Below are positions 26,861 to 34,728 of a stretch of 40,943 bases of DNA, one piece after another. The notes below the pieces were generated by a model. That model searched no databases. It saw only the letters and a program-made list of their open reading frames with translations, and was not told the origin of the DNA. Position 1 is the stretch's first letter, and each line of letters opens with the position of its first letter. The stretch comes from Pirellulaceae bacterium. GTDB taxonomy: Bacteria; Planctomycetota; Planctomycetia; Pirellulales; Pirellulaceae. The DNA is taken from NCBI GenBank assembly GCA_024102795.1, contig JAGFJK010000438.1, positions 1 through 40,943 on the forward strand, read 5' to 3'. The translations under genes were made by a program, and so were the position numbers.

Positions 26861-27564
26861 ACATCGCCAATCTGTTGCAACGCGTCACCAGTCGCCAGAA
26901 GAAACGCGAACGGAAGCGACGCAACGACTACCACGAGATGGTTCGCCAGATCGCCGCAGGCAAGGAGCCAACGACCGACGACGTCGACCACCTGTTGCAC
27001 GACACGGGCAAGTCGGTCGACGAGCTGGCCGCCGACGTCGAGGTAATGACCCGCCGGTTGAAGTGGCGGGAAACCTACGACAAGAAGCCCGCGTTGCAGG
27101 CCGAGTTCGAAGCGATGCAGGCCCAGATCGCCGAGTGCGACAAGGTGCTGGAAGCCGCCGAGAAGAACCACGACGAAGAGACCAACCCACTGTACGGCCG
27201 CATGTCCGACGCGAAGTTCCGAATGCGCGAATGCGAGGAGGCTCGAAAGGGCCTTGCCGACACGTGCATGGACAACGACGTGCTGAATGCTCTCGATGAA
27301 GTGAACACCCAAAAGCGTACGGCGCACACGAAGCGGTGCGAACTGGAACGCGAGATTCGCGAGCTGAAGCAGCAGGCCGATTCCGACCTGTACGAGAGGC
27401 GGTTCACGCAATGGGAGTCGAAGATCAACAAGCTCGAAGAGCGGGCCGAATTCCGCAAGCAGCGAGCCGTCGCACTGGAGCCCGAACTGGAAAAGGTCCA
27501 CGCCGAGATCGCGGACCTGGACAAACGCGAGAAGGAACGCCGCGAGCAGATGCTCGAGCCGTAG
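26857..27564 (+). CDS. coiled-coil protein of unknown function
   Basis: 235 residues from ATG 26857-26859, with AAAGGA six bases upstream and an ATGA overlap with the preceding gene. It is almost wholly charged helix from about residue 60 on (EFEAMQAQIAECDKVLEAAEK, LEREIRELKQQADSD, LEERAEFRKQRAVALEPELE), predicted to form a long coiled coil. There is no signal or membrane segment. It is the last gene of the four-gene cassette. Not recognised. Confidence 0.7.
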   Translation: MNIANLLQRVTSRQKKRERKRRNDYHEMVRQIAAGKEPTTDDVDHLLHDTGKSVDELAADVEVMTRRLKWRETYDKKPALQAEFEAMQAQIAECDKVLEAAEKNHDEETNPLYGRMSDAKFRMRECEEARKGLADTCMDNDVLNALDEVNTQKRTAHTKRCELEREIRELKQQADSDLYERRFTQWESKINKLEERAEFRKQRAVALEPELEKVHAEIADLDKREKERREQMLEP

Positions 27565-27636
27565 TCGCGCAGTTGACTTCTCCCGGACGAGGATGTGCGT
27601 CCGCGTACCGTTCTTTGACAATATGGTTTATGTCGT

Positions 27637-27667
27637 GAGCCGCCGGGCGTGACGAACCCGGCGGCTC
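27637..27667 (+). terminator. strong hairpin after the replication-type cassette
   Basis: A perfect 11-bp stem (GAGCCGCCGGG / CCCGGCGGCTC) with a 9-base loop, 72 bp after the coiled-coil gene. No T-run follows, and a TTGACA box lies 16 bp upstream (27615-27620). It could be a rho-assisted terminator or a structured leader rather than a classical terminator. Confidence 0.5.
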
Positions 27668-27742
27668 CACACAATGAACCTGCATGGCCTTCTCCTTCGA
27701 TCGCCTCCATACGTATAACAGGAAATCTCCCCTGCACGTGGA

Positions 27743-28684
27743 TCACGAAATTAGACGAATCATCAAAAGAAGCCAAAACGCGCCCCGCAGCTCACCGTCC
27801 TGCAAAGAATGTTGGACGTTAAACTCTCCCCGTCTCACCTGGGTAACTGTGGGTGCTATGGAAATTGGCGGATATACCTCCCAAAAATCACGAACCGAAC
27901 TCGCTGCTGTCTCGCCTTCCGTCAAGAACGTGATGGTTGCCACTTTGGGTTCCGCAATTCGAAAGAAGAATCCCACTGACCCCTTCGGGAGAAATGAGTC
28001 CAATGGCTTCTTATATCTCCGGAGAGCCCACACGTAAGTGTTGTCATGAAGCGACAATTCCGACTCGATCCGATCGTTGTGAATGAATGACTTTGCCTGT
28101 GGCTTATCGATTCGCGCAATCATTTCTCTTAGATACTGTTCATCGGTTGCGACGACAAACGTATTGGGCGTCGGAGTGGCCACGTAATAGTTCCACTGTG
28201 TCTTACTCCAAGTCTCTTTGAAGTAGAGTACGCGTCGCCCCCGAACGTCCAGGACCGCGTCTGCATCGGAAGCCATCTTCCCTAGCAGCTCAGCCGTAAC
28301 TCCGCCGACATCTCGTTCATATACAACCACATCCGCGCCCGCATAGTTAGCCCAGACTCGGTCCTGTATGGGCTCTTGAAAACGGCCCGCGGCTATTGCC
28401 CAAAGAACCACACCCGCGCCGGGCAACTGTTCCACAAACCTCCCATTGCGAATGTGCGACAGTAAGCGAATGATATCAGCTCTGGTTTCGCGATCGACTC
28501 CACTGTCGATAAGAGTTTTCCGTTCCACACCTCGGATTACCAAAAGTGACTCGGTTTCATCGGGCAACCAAGTCATTAGACGCCGTACTTCTTCACGGTA
28601 GCACCGCGGCTCCTGGGCCATACCTTGCCGAGCCAACAGGCCAAGCAACAACAAACCAACCGCAATCCGAAACTCGTATGACAT
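27743..28684 (-). CDS. signal-peptide protein downstream of the Rhs gene (candidate immunity protein)
   Basis: 313 residues. A clear signal peptide (RIAVGLLLLGLLARQGMAQEP) is followed by a globular mixed region (RRLMTWLPDETESLLVIRGV, NTFVVATDEQYLREMIARI, GSVGFFFRIAEPKVATI). The opening pattern recalls planctomycete secreted proteins of DUF3352-like character, but this is weak. It begins 10 bp after the stop of the Rhs C-terminal frame, the position where Rhs immunity genes usually lie. An exported immunity protein would suit a toxin acting outside the cytoplasm. This is inference from position only. Confidence 0.6.
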   Translation of the reverse strand: MSYEFRIAVGLLLLGLLARQGMAQEPRCYREEVRRLMTWLPDETESLLVIRGVERKTLIDSGVDRETRADIIRLLSHIRNGRFVEQLPGAGVVLWAIAAGRFQEPIQDRVWANYAGADVVVYERDVGGVTAELLGKMASDADAVLDVRGRRVLYFKETWSKTQWNYYVATPTPNTFVVATDEQYLREMIARIDKPQAKSFIHNDRIESELSLHDNTYVWALRRYKKPLDSFLPKGSVGFFFRIAEPKVATITFLTEGETAASSVRDFWEVYPPISIAPTVTQVRRGEFNVQHSLQDGELRGAFWLLLMIRLIS

Positions 28685-28694
28685 TGGATGATCC

Positions 28695-29520
28695 TCAATT
28701 CACGATATGCGGTGGAGTATCCGGCCACAGAATGTGAGTCGGATGATCGTTCTGAGCCGGCGCGTCAAGTCCGGGATGGTTGAATCGTCCCGGTGCCATT
28801 TCGCGCCAAGGCAAACCGGCCAGCCGAACCATTTCGCGAATGAAGGTACGGCTATTGGTCAAGAAAAACACATAGTACGATCGAGGCCAGTTCTGGAAGC
28901 GACCCGCAAAGCCCTCTTGTTCTGCCCACTGGTATTGCCGCGCGTTTTGGATAATCTCGCGCCACCTCTGGAGTGTCGGAATCTCATCATCCTGGAAGAT
29001 CGGCAAGATCGACTCGATCGGGCCGTGATCCGGAATGTCGTAACTGATGACCGATACACCCTGAGTGGGGTGCGGCAGCGCGATATCTTCCCAAAGGCCG
29101 TTATCCCGCGTCGTGGCCCAGACACGCGCGCCGTGATTGATCAATTCGACCGTATGCATCAAGACGCATGGACTCTGATCCGGCGGGATTTGCCGAAAGA
29201 GCTCAACACGGTCCTGGCAACACCGCCAATACTCGAGCGAAAGGTGGAAGAAGCGGCCAGGAATCCGAATCCTAAACTGTGCAAGCGCGATGAAGTCGGT
29301 ACCGAATGGATCGACACGTCCCGTGGGGCTTCCACTGACGTACTCGTAAAGATTCAAGCCTCCGATGTATCCAAGTACATCCCGCCGGGCGAAGGCGCCC
29401 AGCGCTGAGTGGAAACTTCGAGAGCGACTGCAGTAGAGTCGAGTCGTATCATCGACGGACAGTCCGGAAAAACCAGACCTCCAGTGGAAGTGCGATACCG
29501 ATCGAAATGTGTAATCATTC
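28695..29520 (-). pseudogene. Rhs C-terminal part: end of the core plus variable domain, frameshifted from the N-terminal part
   Basis: The frame reads FTFRSVSHFHWRSG-like (NDYTFRSVSHFHWRSGF), then RLYCSRSRSFHSALGAFARR, then DVLGYIGGLNLYEYVSG and RVDPFGTD. This is the conserved end of an Rhs shell (YYRARYYDPxLGRFxxRDPxGYxGGxNLYxYVxNxPxxxxDPxG). After DPFG come about 200 residues unlike the shell, presumably the effector domain, with VLMHTVELINHG and TNSRTFIREMVRLAGLPW. The latter recalls N-x-x-TF motifs of papain-like/NlpC-type domains, but the Cys is Ser here. No start codon of its own is convincing. It is out of frame with the preceding Rhs part. Confidence 0.7.
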
Positions 29521-31944
29521 GCTGTCGGTGGCTCCGGTGTCGTTGGTCCCGACAAAGGTCTTGACGGCTTGGCCGCGCACGTCAAACACCGTGCGCGTGA
29601 TCGTGCCGCCGGGCGTCTTGACTTTGTTCCGCCGGCCTTGCGCGTCAATTCCAAAATCGGTCTGGTCATAGTTCGTGCCGCTGGAACCGGCGCCGCTGGC
29701 CGGGATCGTGTGATAGACTCGCGACCACACCAGGTCGCCTTGATCGGAATACGAGTTGGTGGACCAGCGGACCCATGTGGATTGCGGGAAGCTGTCCGAC
29801 GCCGAGAGTTTTCCAGTGGTGCTGGCCCGCACCGCCTGAATCTCGTCCGTCACCCGTCCGGCGTCGTCGCGGCGGGTAATCGATACGGGATTGATCATCG
29901 TGTACGTGTAATTCGGGGCGGTGCCGGTGGCGTAACCGGCGGCCGACCAGACTTCACCGTCGAGATCCTTATAGACCGACCACTGCACCGAGCGGATCGA
30001 AGTCGCCGTGCCGGCAAGGTCGATGGTGTGCCACGGTTCTCGCGTTTCAATGACGCGGCCGCGGGCGTCGGCGTCAAACTCACTGACCAGGTGCAGTCCG
30101 CCGCCCGACGGCGTGGTCCAACCCGTCGGCTCGTCACTCACCTGCGCCGTGTCGACGTCTTCAATCGTTTCCGTGCGGACGCCGGTGGGTATATCGTAGG
30201 TGTGCCTGGTCAGAAAACCGCGTTCGTTCTTCAGCCAGGTCAGGTTGCCGTACAGGTCGAAGCGCTCGGTGCGCGTGTCGGCCGACCCGGAACCATGCTG
30301 AGCGGTGGGAATCGCGGGCAAGCTGGTCACCCGCTCTTCCATCTGCACGGTTCCGGTATACCACGAATAAGAATACGTGGTGTCGATCGCGCCCGTGCCG
30401 TCCGAGTTTCGGTAGACCGTTTCCTTGGACACCGGATGGACGCTGGCAAGACCGGCGGTGCGGGCAACATATTCGAAGGCCTTGAGCTTGATCGCGGTGC
30501 CGCCGCTCCCCTGCTTCACTTTCTCGAATTGGACATGCCCTTCGCCGTCGCCGCTGGCGTAGTAGTCGGTGACGCGGATCAAACCGTCGCTGCTTCGCAG
30601 CGACACGCCAAGATTCGCCTGCGAATCGTTATTGCCGGTCACGCCGGACGGACTGGCGAGTTCGATCCGGCGAGCGTTGCCATCGAACTTGAAGTAGTCG
30701 ATCCAACTTTGCGCGCCCGACTTGAACTCGTCGACCATTGCCTGGCCGACATAGTTCGTGTAAACGATCCGCTGACTACCGCCCGGACGCGTCTCGACCG
30801 ACTTCATCTTCCAATTGTTGTAGGAATTGGAATGGGAACTGGCGGTGTCGGTGAATGTGTGCGACCGGGCGCCGCCCGCCACCTTGACCGTCTTCACTCG
30901 TTTATTGGCGTCGTATTCAATGAAACGGGCGGCGAAGCCGGCGACTTGCGTGTCGGTCGCGTTGTCGGGATTCCCGACGGAGGTGACCAGACGATTGTAG
31001 CTTTCCGGAGCAACGACGTATTTGAGGCCACGGGCGAAGCCGTTTGACTCGCCCATCTGGTAATAACGGAAGTAGTAGACGGCCTCGTCCTGCCACGACG
31101 TACCCGACAGGACCTGGACTTTGATTCGCTTCAAATCGCCGGCACATTCGACGCCATCGGCCTCGCCGTAGTACTCGAATTCAGCGCGGGCGATTTCCGT
31201 CCAAGAGCCGCCGTTGACCTGCCGCCGCAGCGTCACGGTCTGCAATCGACCGCGCTGCTCGCAGGAAGTGAAATAGGTGTACAGCAGCGATTCGACAACC
31301 GTGGTTCCGCCCGACGTGTACGTCCTCCGCATCTCGGCGATTCGGCACTGGGCGGTGTACGAGACGACTTCAATTGTCGTTCCGCCCTTGGTCGTCAGCC
31401 GTTTGAAGGAGCCGCCCGGCGCGGACGTTTGATCCCAGTCGTTGAACTCCCAGATCTCCCCTTCGCACGTCGCCAGTTTGTAGACGTTGTTCGCCGTGTC
31501 GTGCGTCAGGCCATAGTGAGCGGCGTGACGCGGGCTGTAATCGCCGCTCATCTCGTCAAAATCGAACCAGACGGCGGTCCATGAACTCTGGACGAAGACG
31601 ATGTAATTGAACGTCTGGAACTCTTCGTCGACGCACTTCAACAGATAGGGCCACTGCTCGACGAACCAGTTGAACCCGTTGCCAAGGTCCCAGGACGCCG
31701 GAAGGCGATTGGTATAGGTGATGGTGTGTCCCCAGGGGCGGCCGAACCCGCCCGCGGTCAGCACCGGGATGGACAATCGCACCTCGCCGTTGACGTACCG
31801 GACTCCGACTTCGCTCACGCCGATGCCGCATTCGCAACAGTCGCAGCAGGCCGGACAGGTCTGATCCGGCTCGGGCTTGGGCGGGTTATAGAGCCAGCCG
31901 TTGAACACCACCGGCGAGTCATAACCCATGTATGGTTGGTCCAC
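29515..31944 (-). CDS. Rhs-family protein, N-terminal part (truncated)
   Basis: 809 residues from ATG 31942-31944. A Cys-rich segment (TCPACCDCCECGIG, residues 29-42) precedes SEVGVRYVNGEVRLSIPVL and many YD/Rhs-type beta repeats (EFEYYGEADGV, ERFDLYGNLTWLKNERGFL, SEFDADARGRVIETREPW, RRDDAGRVTDEIQAV, FDVRGQAVKTFVGTND). The frame stops at TGA 29515-29517 just before the C-terminal Rhs signature, which continues in another frame. A normal Rhs core would have several hundred more residues here, so most of the repeat barrel is missing. It lies 49 bp after the tail-like gene, with which it probably formed an operon. Confidence 0.85.
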   Translation of the reverse strand: MDQPYMGYDSPVVFNGWLYNPPKPEPDQTCPACCDCCECGIGVSEVGVRYVNGEVRLSIPVLTAGGFGRPWGHTITYTNRLPASWDLGNGFNWFVEQWPYLLKCVDEEFQTFNYIVFVQSSWTAVWFDFDEMSGDYSPRHAAHYGLTHDTANNVYKLATCEGEIWEFNDWDQTSAPGGSFKRLTTKGGTTIEVVSYTAQCRIAEMRRTYTSGGTTVVESLLYTYFTSCEQRGRLQTVTLRRQVNGGSWTEIARAEFEYYGEADGVECAGDLKRIKVQVLSGTSWQDEAVYYFRYYQMGESNGFARGLKYVVAPESYNRLVTSVGNPDNATDTQVAGFAARFIEYDANKRVKTVKVAGGARSHTFTDTASSHSNSYNNWKMKSVETRPGGSQRIVYTNYVGQAMVDEFKSGAQSWIDYFKFDGNARRIELASPSGVTGNNDSQANLGVSLRSSDGLIRVTDYYASGDGEGHVQFEKVKQGSGGTAIKLKAFEYVARTAGLASVHPVSKETVYRNSDGTGAIDTTYSYSWYTGTVQMEERVTSLPAIPTAQHGSGSADTRTERFDLYGNLTWLKNERGFLTRHTYDIPTGVRTETIEDVDTAQVSDEPTGWTTPSGGGLHLVSEFDADARGRVIETREPWHTIDLAGTATSIRSVQWSVYKDLDGEVWSAAGYATGTAPNYTYTMINPVSITRRDDAGRVTDEIQAVRASTTGKLSASDSFPQSTWVRWSTNSYSDQGDLVWSRVYHTIPASGAGSSGTNYDQTDFGIDAQGRRNKVKTPGGTITRTVFDVRGQAVKTFVGTNDTGATDSE

Positions 31945-31993
31945 GACTGTGCTCCTTGCTCTCTGCTGCGACGTCGCGGCGGCTGTCTCCGAG

Positions 31994-32252
31994 CTAATTG
32001 ATCAGCACGCTGATGTTATCGGCCGTCACATTGTCTCCTGCCTCGATCGGTCCCGCCGGCTCGAACGCGTCTTGCCAATACAACAAGTTTCCCGTTCCGA
32101 CATTCTCTTGATCACATACAGCGAACCATCCAGGCACGCTCCAATCGCCCGTGGGAGTTGGAAACGTATACGTGCCGTCGGTTGTGATTCGCGCCAAGTC
32201 GGTCTCTTGGCTGGGGGTTTGCCAACTGTCCAGCAGGACACGACCGTATCCG
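31994..32252 (-). pseudogene. tail-like protein gene, 3' part (cut off by the IS21-like element)
   Basis: In frame from the transposon edge: GYGRVLLDSWQTPSQETDL, then ARITTDGTYTFPTPTGDWSV, then GNLLYWQDAF and ending NISVLIN-stop. It matches the second half of the repeat unit seen in the 5' part (TADWAEFKYFAIWSAQTGGELLYW). Joining it to the part ending at 36494 with one copy of the target duplication gives one unbroken frame of 296 residues. Confidence 0.85.
32246..32252. repeat. target site duplication, left copy
   Basis: GTATCCG directly left of the element; the identical heptamer is at 36494-36500. Confidence 0.95.
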
Positions 32253-32298
32253 TGTCATTCGCGAACTTGGCGCGTACCAGTTTCGCGGTTCGGCCAGC
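32253..32298 (+). repeat. left terminal inverted repeat of the IS21-like element
   Basis: Begins TGTCATTCGCG and contains TTTCGCGG at 32281-32288. A second TTTCGCGGTT lies at 32336-32345 inside the end of the CHC2 gene, like the multiple end repeats known for IS21. Confidence 0.88.
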
Positions 32299-32325
32299 CA
32301 GCGGATTGCCTGCTGGGTGGCTGGG

Positions 32326-32670
32326 TCAGGTGCGCTTTCGCGGTTGCGGAGACGCGAGGGGGACGGGGTCGATGGCGAGGCGTCGGCAGAGGTCGAGAGT
32401 TGCTGGATACAGAGGCAGTCCGGTGGCGCGTGCCCAGAGATCCAGTTGGTTGCCCGACCGGCCGCAGCGGAAGCAGCGGAAGATGTGGCGGCTGACGTGG
32501 ACTGAGAAGCGGCGGTCGGCTGACGCCTGGCGGGATGGGGAGCAGTCGGGAAGCGGGCAAGGACCTCGCCACTGATCACCTTGCCAGCGAGTCGGCTCGA
32601 ACTCCAACAGCAGGAGCACGCGTCTCATCGGCACCTGCTGGCGGATGGCCGCGTAGTCCAGACCGCTCAT
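32326..32670 (-). CDS. stand-alone CHC2-type zinc-ribbon protein of the transposon
   Basis: 114 residues from ATG 32668-32670, which overlaps the istB stop by ATGA. The core is like the DnaG zinc-binding domain: C-P-L-P-D-C, then RRFSVHVSRHIFRCFRCGRSGNQLDLWA with the C-x-x-C of the ribbon. There is no TOPRIM or other catalytic domain; the protein ends about 40 residues later. In DnaG this module binds single-stranded template. Here it is translationally coupled to the transposition ATPase and ends only 73 bp from the left end, so a role in handling DNA during transposition or target choice is likely but unproven. Confidence 0.88.
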   Translation of the reverse strand: MSGLDYAAIRQQVPMRRVLLLLEFEPTRWQGDQWRGPCPLPDCSPSRQASADRRFSVHVSRHIFRCFRCGRSGNQLDLWARATGLPLYPATLDLCRRLAIDPVPLASPQPRKRT

Positions 32671-33488
32671 GACCTGGCCGACTTGCCGCTGTTGGGCGGT
32701 CGTCTCTTGCCAGCTTTCTTCTGTTCGGCACGGAACTTCCGGTAGGACTCGCCGTCCATCCGCTGGATGATCGCGCCGTCCACCACGCGATCCAGCAGGG
32801 CCATCGCCATGGGCGGGTCGCCCAGGTAGTCGGTCCAACCATCGAAGTCGATGTTGGTGACCATGGCGGTCGAACCTCGCCGACTGCGGCTGTCGATCAC
32901 CTTGTACAGCAGACTCGGCGAGTCGGGATACTCCCGCCGTTCCAGCTTGTCGAAGCCGAACTCATCAATGATCAACAAGTCGAAGCGGCTGTAGTAGCGC
33001 ACCCGGCCCGGCAACGTCTTGTCGCCGGCGGCCGCCGTCAGTTCCTCCAGCAACGCCGCGCTGGTCGTGTAGCGGACGCTGTATCCCAACGCGCAACAAC
33101 GCCGCCCGATACTTTGAATCAAGTGGCTCTTGCCCACTCCGCTAGTGCCCACGAAGGCCAGGTTCTCGCGGCGGCGGACGAACTCGCCCGTGCCCAACTC
33201 CAGGAACTGAGCTTGATCGATCGTGGCCGCGTTGAACTTCCAGTCGAACGACTCGAACGTCGCCGGATCGCGGAACCGGGCCAGCCGCAAGCGGCGCTCC
33301 ACGCTCCGCTCCTGGCGCTGACCAGCCGGCAGGGCCAGCAGACGCTCCAACAACTGCAAGTGCGTCAGCTTGTGCTTGACTCCCGCCGACAGCACCTCGT
33401 CCAACTGCTCACTCGTCAGCGGAACCTTCAACGTCTCCAGGTGCGCCAGGATCCGTTCCCGGATCGTCGAGTCGCTCGGATGAGTCAT
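32667..33488 (-). CDS. istB: IstB-like AAA+ ATPase (transposition helper)
   Basis: 273 residues from ATG 33486-33488 with GAGGAG ten bases upstream; a GTG three codons earlier is less likely. Walker A: FVGTSGVGKSHLIQSIG; Walker B: LLIIDEFGFDKLE. Sensor and arginine-rich segments follow (RSRRGSTAMVTNIDFDGW). IstB assembles on target DNA and activates IstA. It starts within the last 80 bp of istA, in another frame, and overlaps the CHC2 gene by ATGA. The family assignment is certain. Confidence 0.95.
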   Translation of the reverse strand: MTHPSDSTIRERILAHLETLKVPLTSEQLDEVLSAGVKHKLTHLQLLERLLALPAGQRQERSVERRLRLARFRDPATFESFDWKFNAATIDQAQFLELGTGEFVRRRENLAFVGTSGVGKSHLIQSIGRRCCALGYSVRYTTSAALLEELTAAAGDKTLPGRVRYYSRFDLLIIDEFGFDKLERREYPDSPSLLYKVIDSRSRRGSTAMVTNIDFDGWTDYLGDPPMAMALLDRVVDGAIIQRMDGESYRKFRAEQKKAGKRRPPNSGKSARS

Positions 33489-34728
33489 CGCGTTCACTCT
33501 CCTCGAACAACAGATCTTGGTATTCGGCGCTGGACCGCGGCTGGATCGAGTCCGCTTCCGTCAACTTCCGCAACGTCTCTTGCTGATCCTCAGCCAGCGC
33601 TTGCCAGGAAGGCTTGGGTGTGGCCTGCTGGGCCAGGATCCGCTCCAACGACGACAGCGCATAGGCGTGGTAGCGGACCGCCCGCTCCATCGCCGCCAAG
33701 ACGTCTTCGCGACGATAAGCGTGCAGCAGCGCCAGCACTCGTCCCGCCTGGCGTTTGCCATACCGCTGCTTTCCGAGCAGTCCCTCCAGAAAGCGCGTGG
33801 CCACCTCGCCGAGTTCGGCGAACCGCTGACGAAGGACAGCCAACTGCTCAGCGTGATCCCGCGGCGGGCGATGGCTGGGCTCCTCGCGCCGCTGGCCGGT
33901 CTGCCCCAGGAACAGCGCATGCCGGGCAACCTCCTGGAGCCGCCGGTCGTAGACGATCAGCTCCGTCTCGGTCACCCGCACCGGCAGCAGTTCGCCCACC
34001 AACCGCCAGGGCGCCGAGTAGTGGTTGCTGGCATACCGGATCAGTCCTTCCACGTCGACAACTCGATAAACCACCTGCGCCGTGTCATAGTCGCGCTCCG
34101 GCAGCGACAGCAAGTGCGGCAGTTCCTCGGCGTGCGCGTCCAGCGGGCGTTTCCCGGTCGTGCCATGCACGCGCACATCGGCCACGCTGGCCAGCCACCA
34201 CCGGGTCACCTCGTTCAAGTGTTCCAAGCCGCGAAAGCTGCGGCCGTTGAGCAAGTTGGTTTCGACGTAATGGAACGGACGCTCCACCTTGCCCTTCGTT
34301 TGCGGCCGCCGCGGCTGGCAGGCCCAGGGCCGGTAACCATAGTGCGTGGCGAATGACAGGAACCGCGTGTTGTAGATCGGTTGTTCGTCTTCCCAACGGG
34401 TGACGACCACCTTCATGTTGTCGTACAGGCACGTCGCCGCCAGGCCTTGCAGATGATGGAAGGCCCGGATGTGCTGGGCGATGGTGGTCTCGAAGTCCTG
34501 CCGCTCGGTGAAGCAGAGATACTGTCGCCGCGAGTAGCCCAGCACGTAACTGAACAGGTTCACTCGCCGGCGACCCTCCTGGGTGAAGTCGATCTGGTAC
34601 TCGGCCCAGTCCATCTGCGCCTGCGCGCCGGGAGCCGTTTCGAAACGGACCACCAGCGGCTTGTTCGGGCGAACTCGCAACTGCTTGACCCGCTCACGAA
34701 GGATCTGGTTGTCGAGATGTTCGTTCAT
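33409..34728 (-). CDS. istA: IstA-like DDE transposase lacking the N-terminal HTH
   Basis: 439 residues from ATG 34726-34728. RNase H-like DDE core with D40 (QMDWAEYQIDF), D103 (CLYDNMKVVV) and E149 (TKGKVERPFHYVE), followed by the IstA C-terminal beta domain (GLIRYASNHYSAPWRLVGE) and a helical tail. Family knowledge: canonical IstA starts with an HTH and linker of roughly 100 residues before the first Asp; here only 39 residues precede it. It overlaps the ParB-like gene by ATGA, so the missing DNA-binding module may be supplied by that protein. The triad is intact, so it is probably an active transposase. Confidence 0.94.
   Translation of the reverse strand: MNEHLDNQILRERVKQLRVRPNKPLVVRFETAPGAQAQMDWAEYQIDFTQEGRRRVNLFSYVLGYSRRQYLCFTERQDFETTIAQHIRAFHHLQGLAATCLYDNMKVVVTRWEDEQPIYNTRFLSFATHYGYRPWACQPRRPQTKGKVERPFHYVETNLLNGRSFRGLEHLNEVTRWWLASVADVRVHGTTGKRPLDAHAEELPHLLSLPERDYDTAQVVYRVVDVEGLIRYASNHYSAPWRLVGELLPVRVTETELIVYDRRLQEVARHALFLGQTGQRREEPSHRPPRDHAEQLAVLRQRFAELGEVATRFLEGLLGKQRYGKRQAGRVLALLHAYRREDVLAAMERAVRYHAYALSSLERILAQQATPKPSWQALAEDQQETLRKLTEADSIQPRSSAEYQDLLFEESERDDSSERLDDPGTDPGAPGDVEGSADE

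Noticed and set aside
29500..29540. Programmed frameshift in the Rhs gene
   Set aside because: No slippery sequence is visible at the join, and the expected core repeats are also missing, so a deletion or assembly fault is more likely.
29569..31047. Plus-strand open frame of 492 codons
   Set aside because: Antisense to the Rhs repeats; the repeat pattern is on the minus strand.
32326..32670. DnaG primase fragment
   Set aside because: The frame is complete, with its own start coupled to istB, and ends cleanly. It is a stand-alone zinc ribbon rather than a broken primase.
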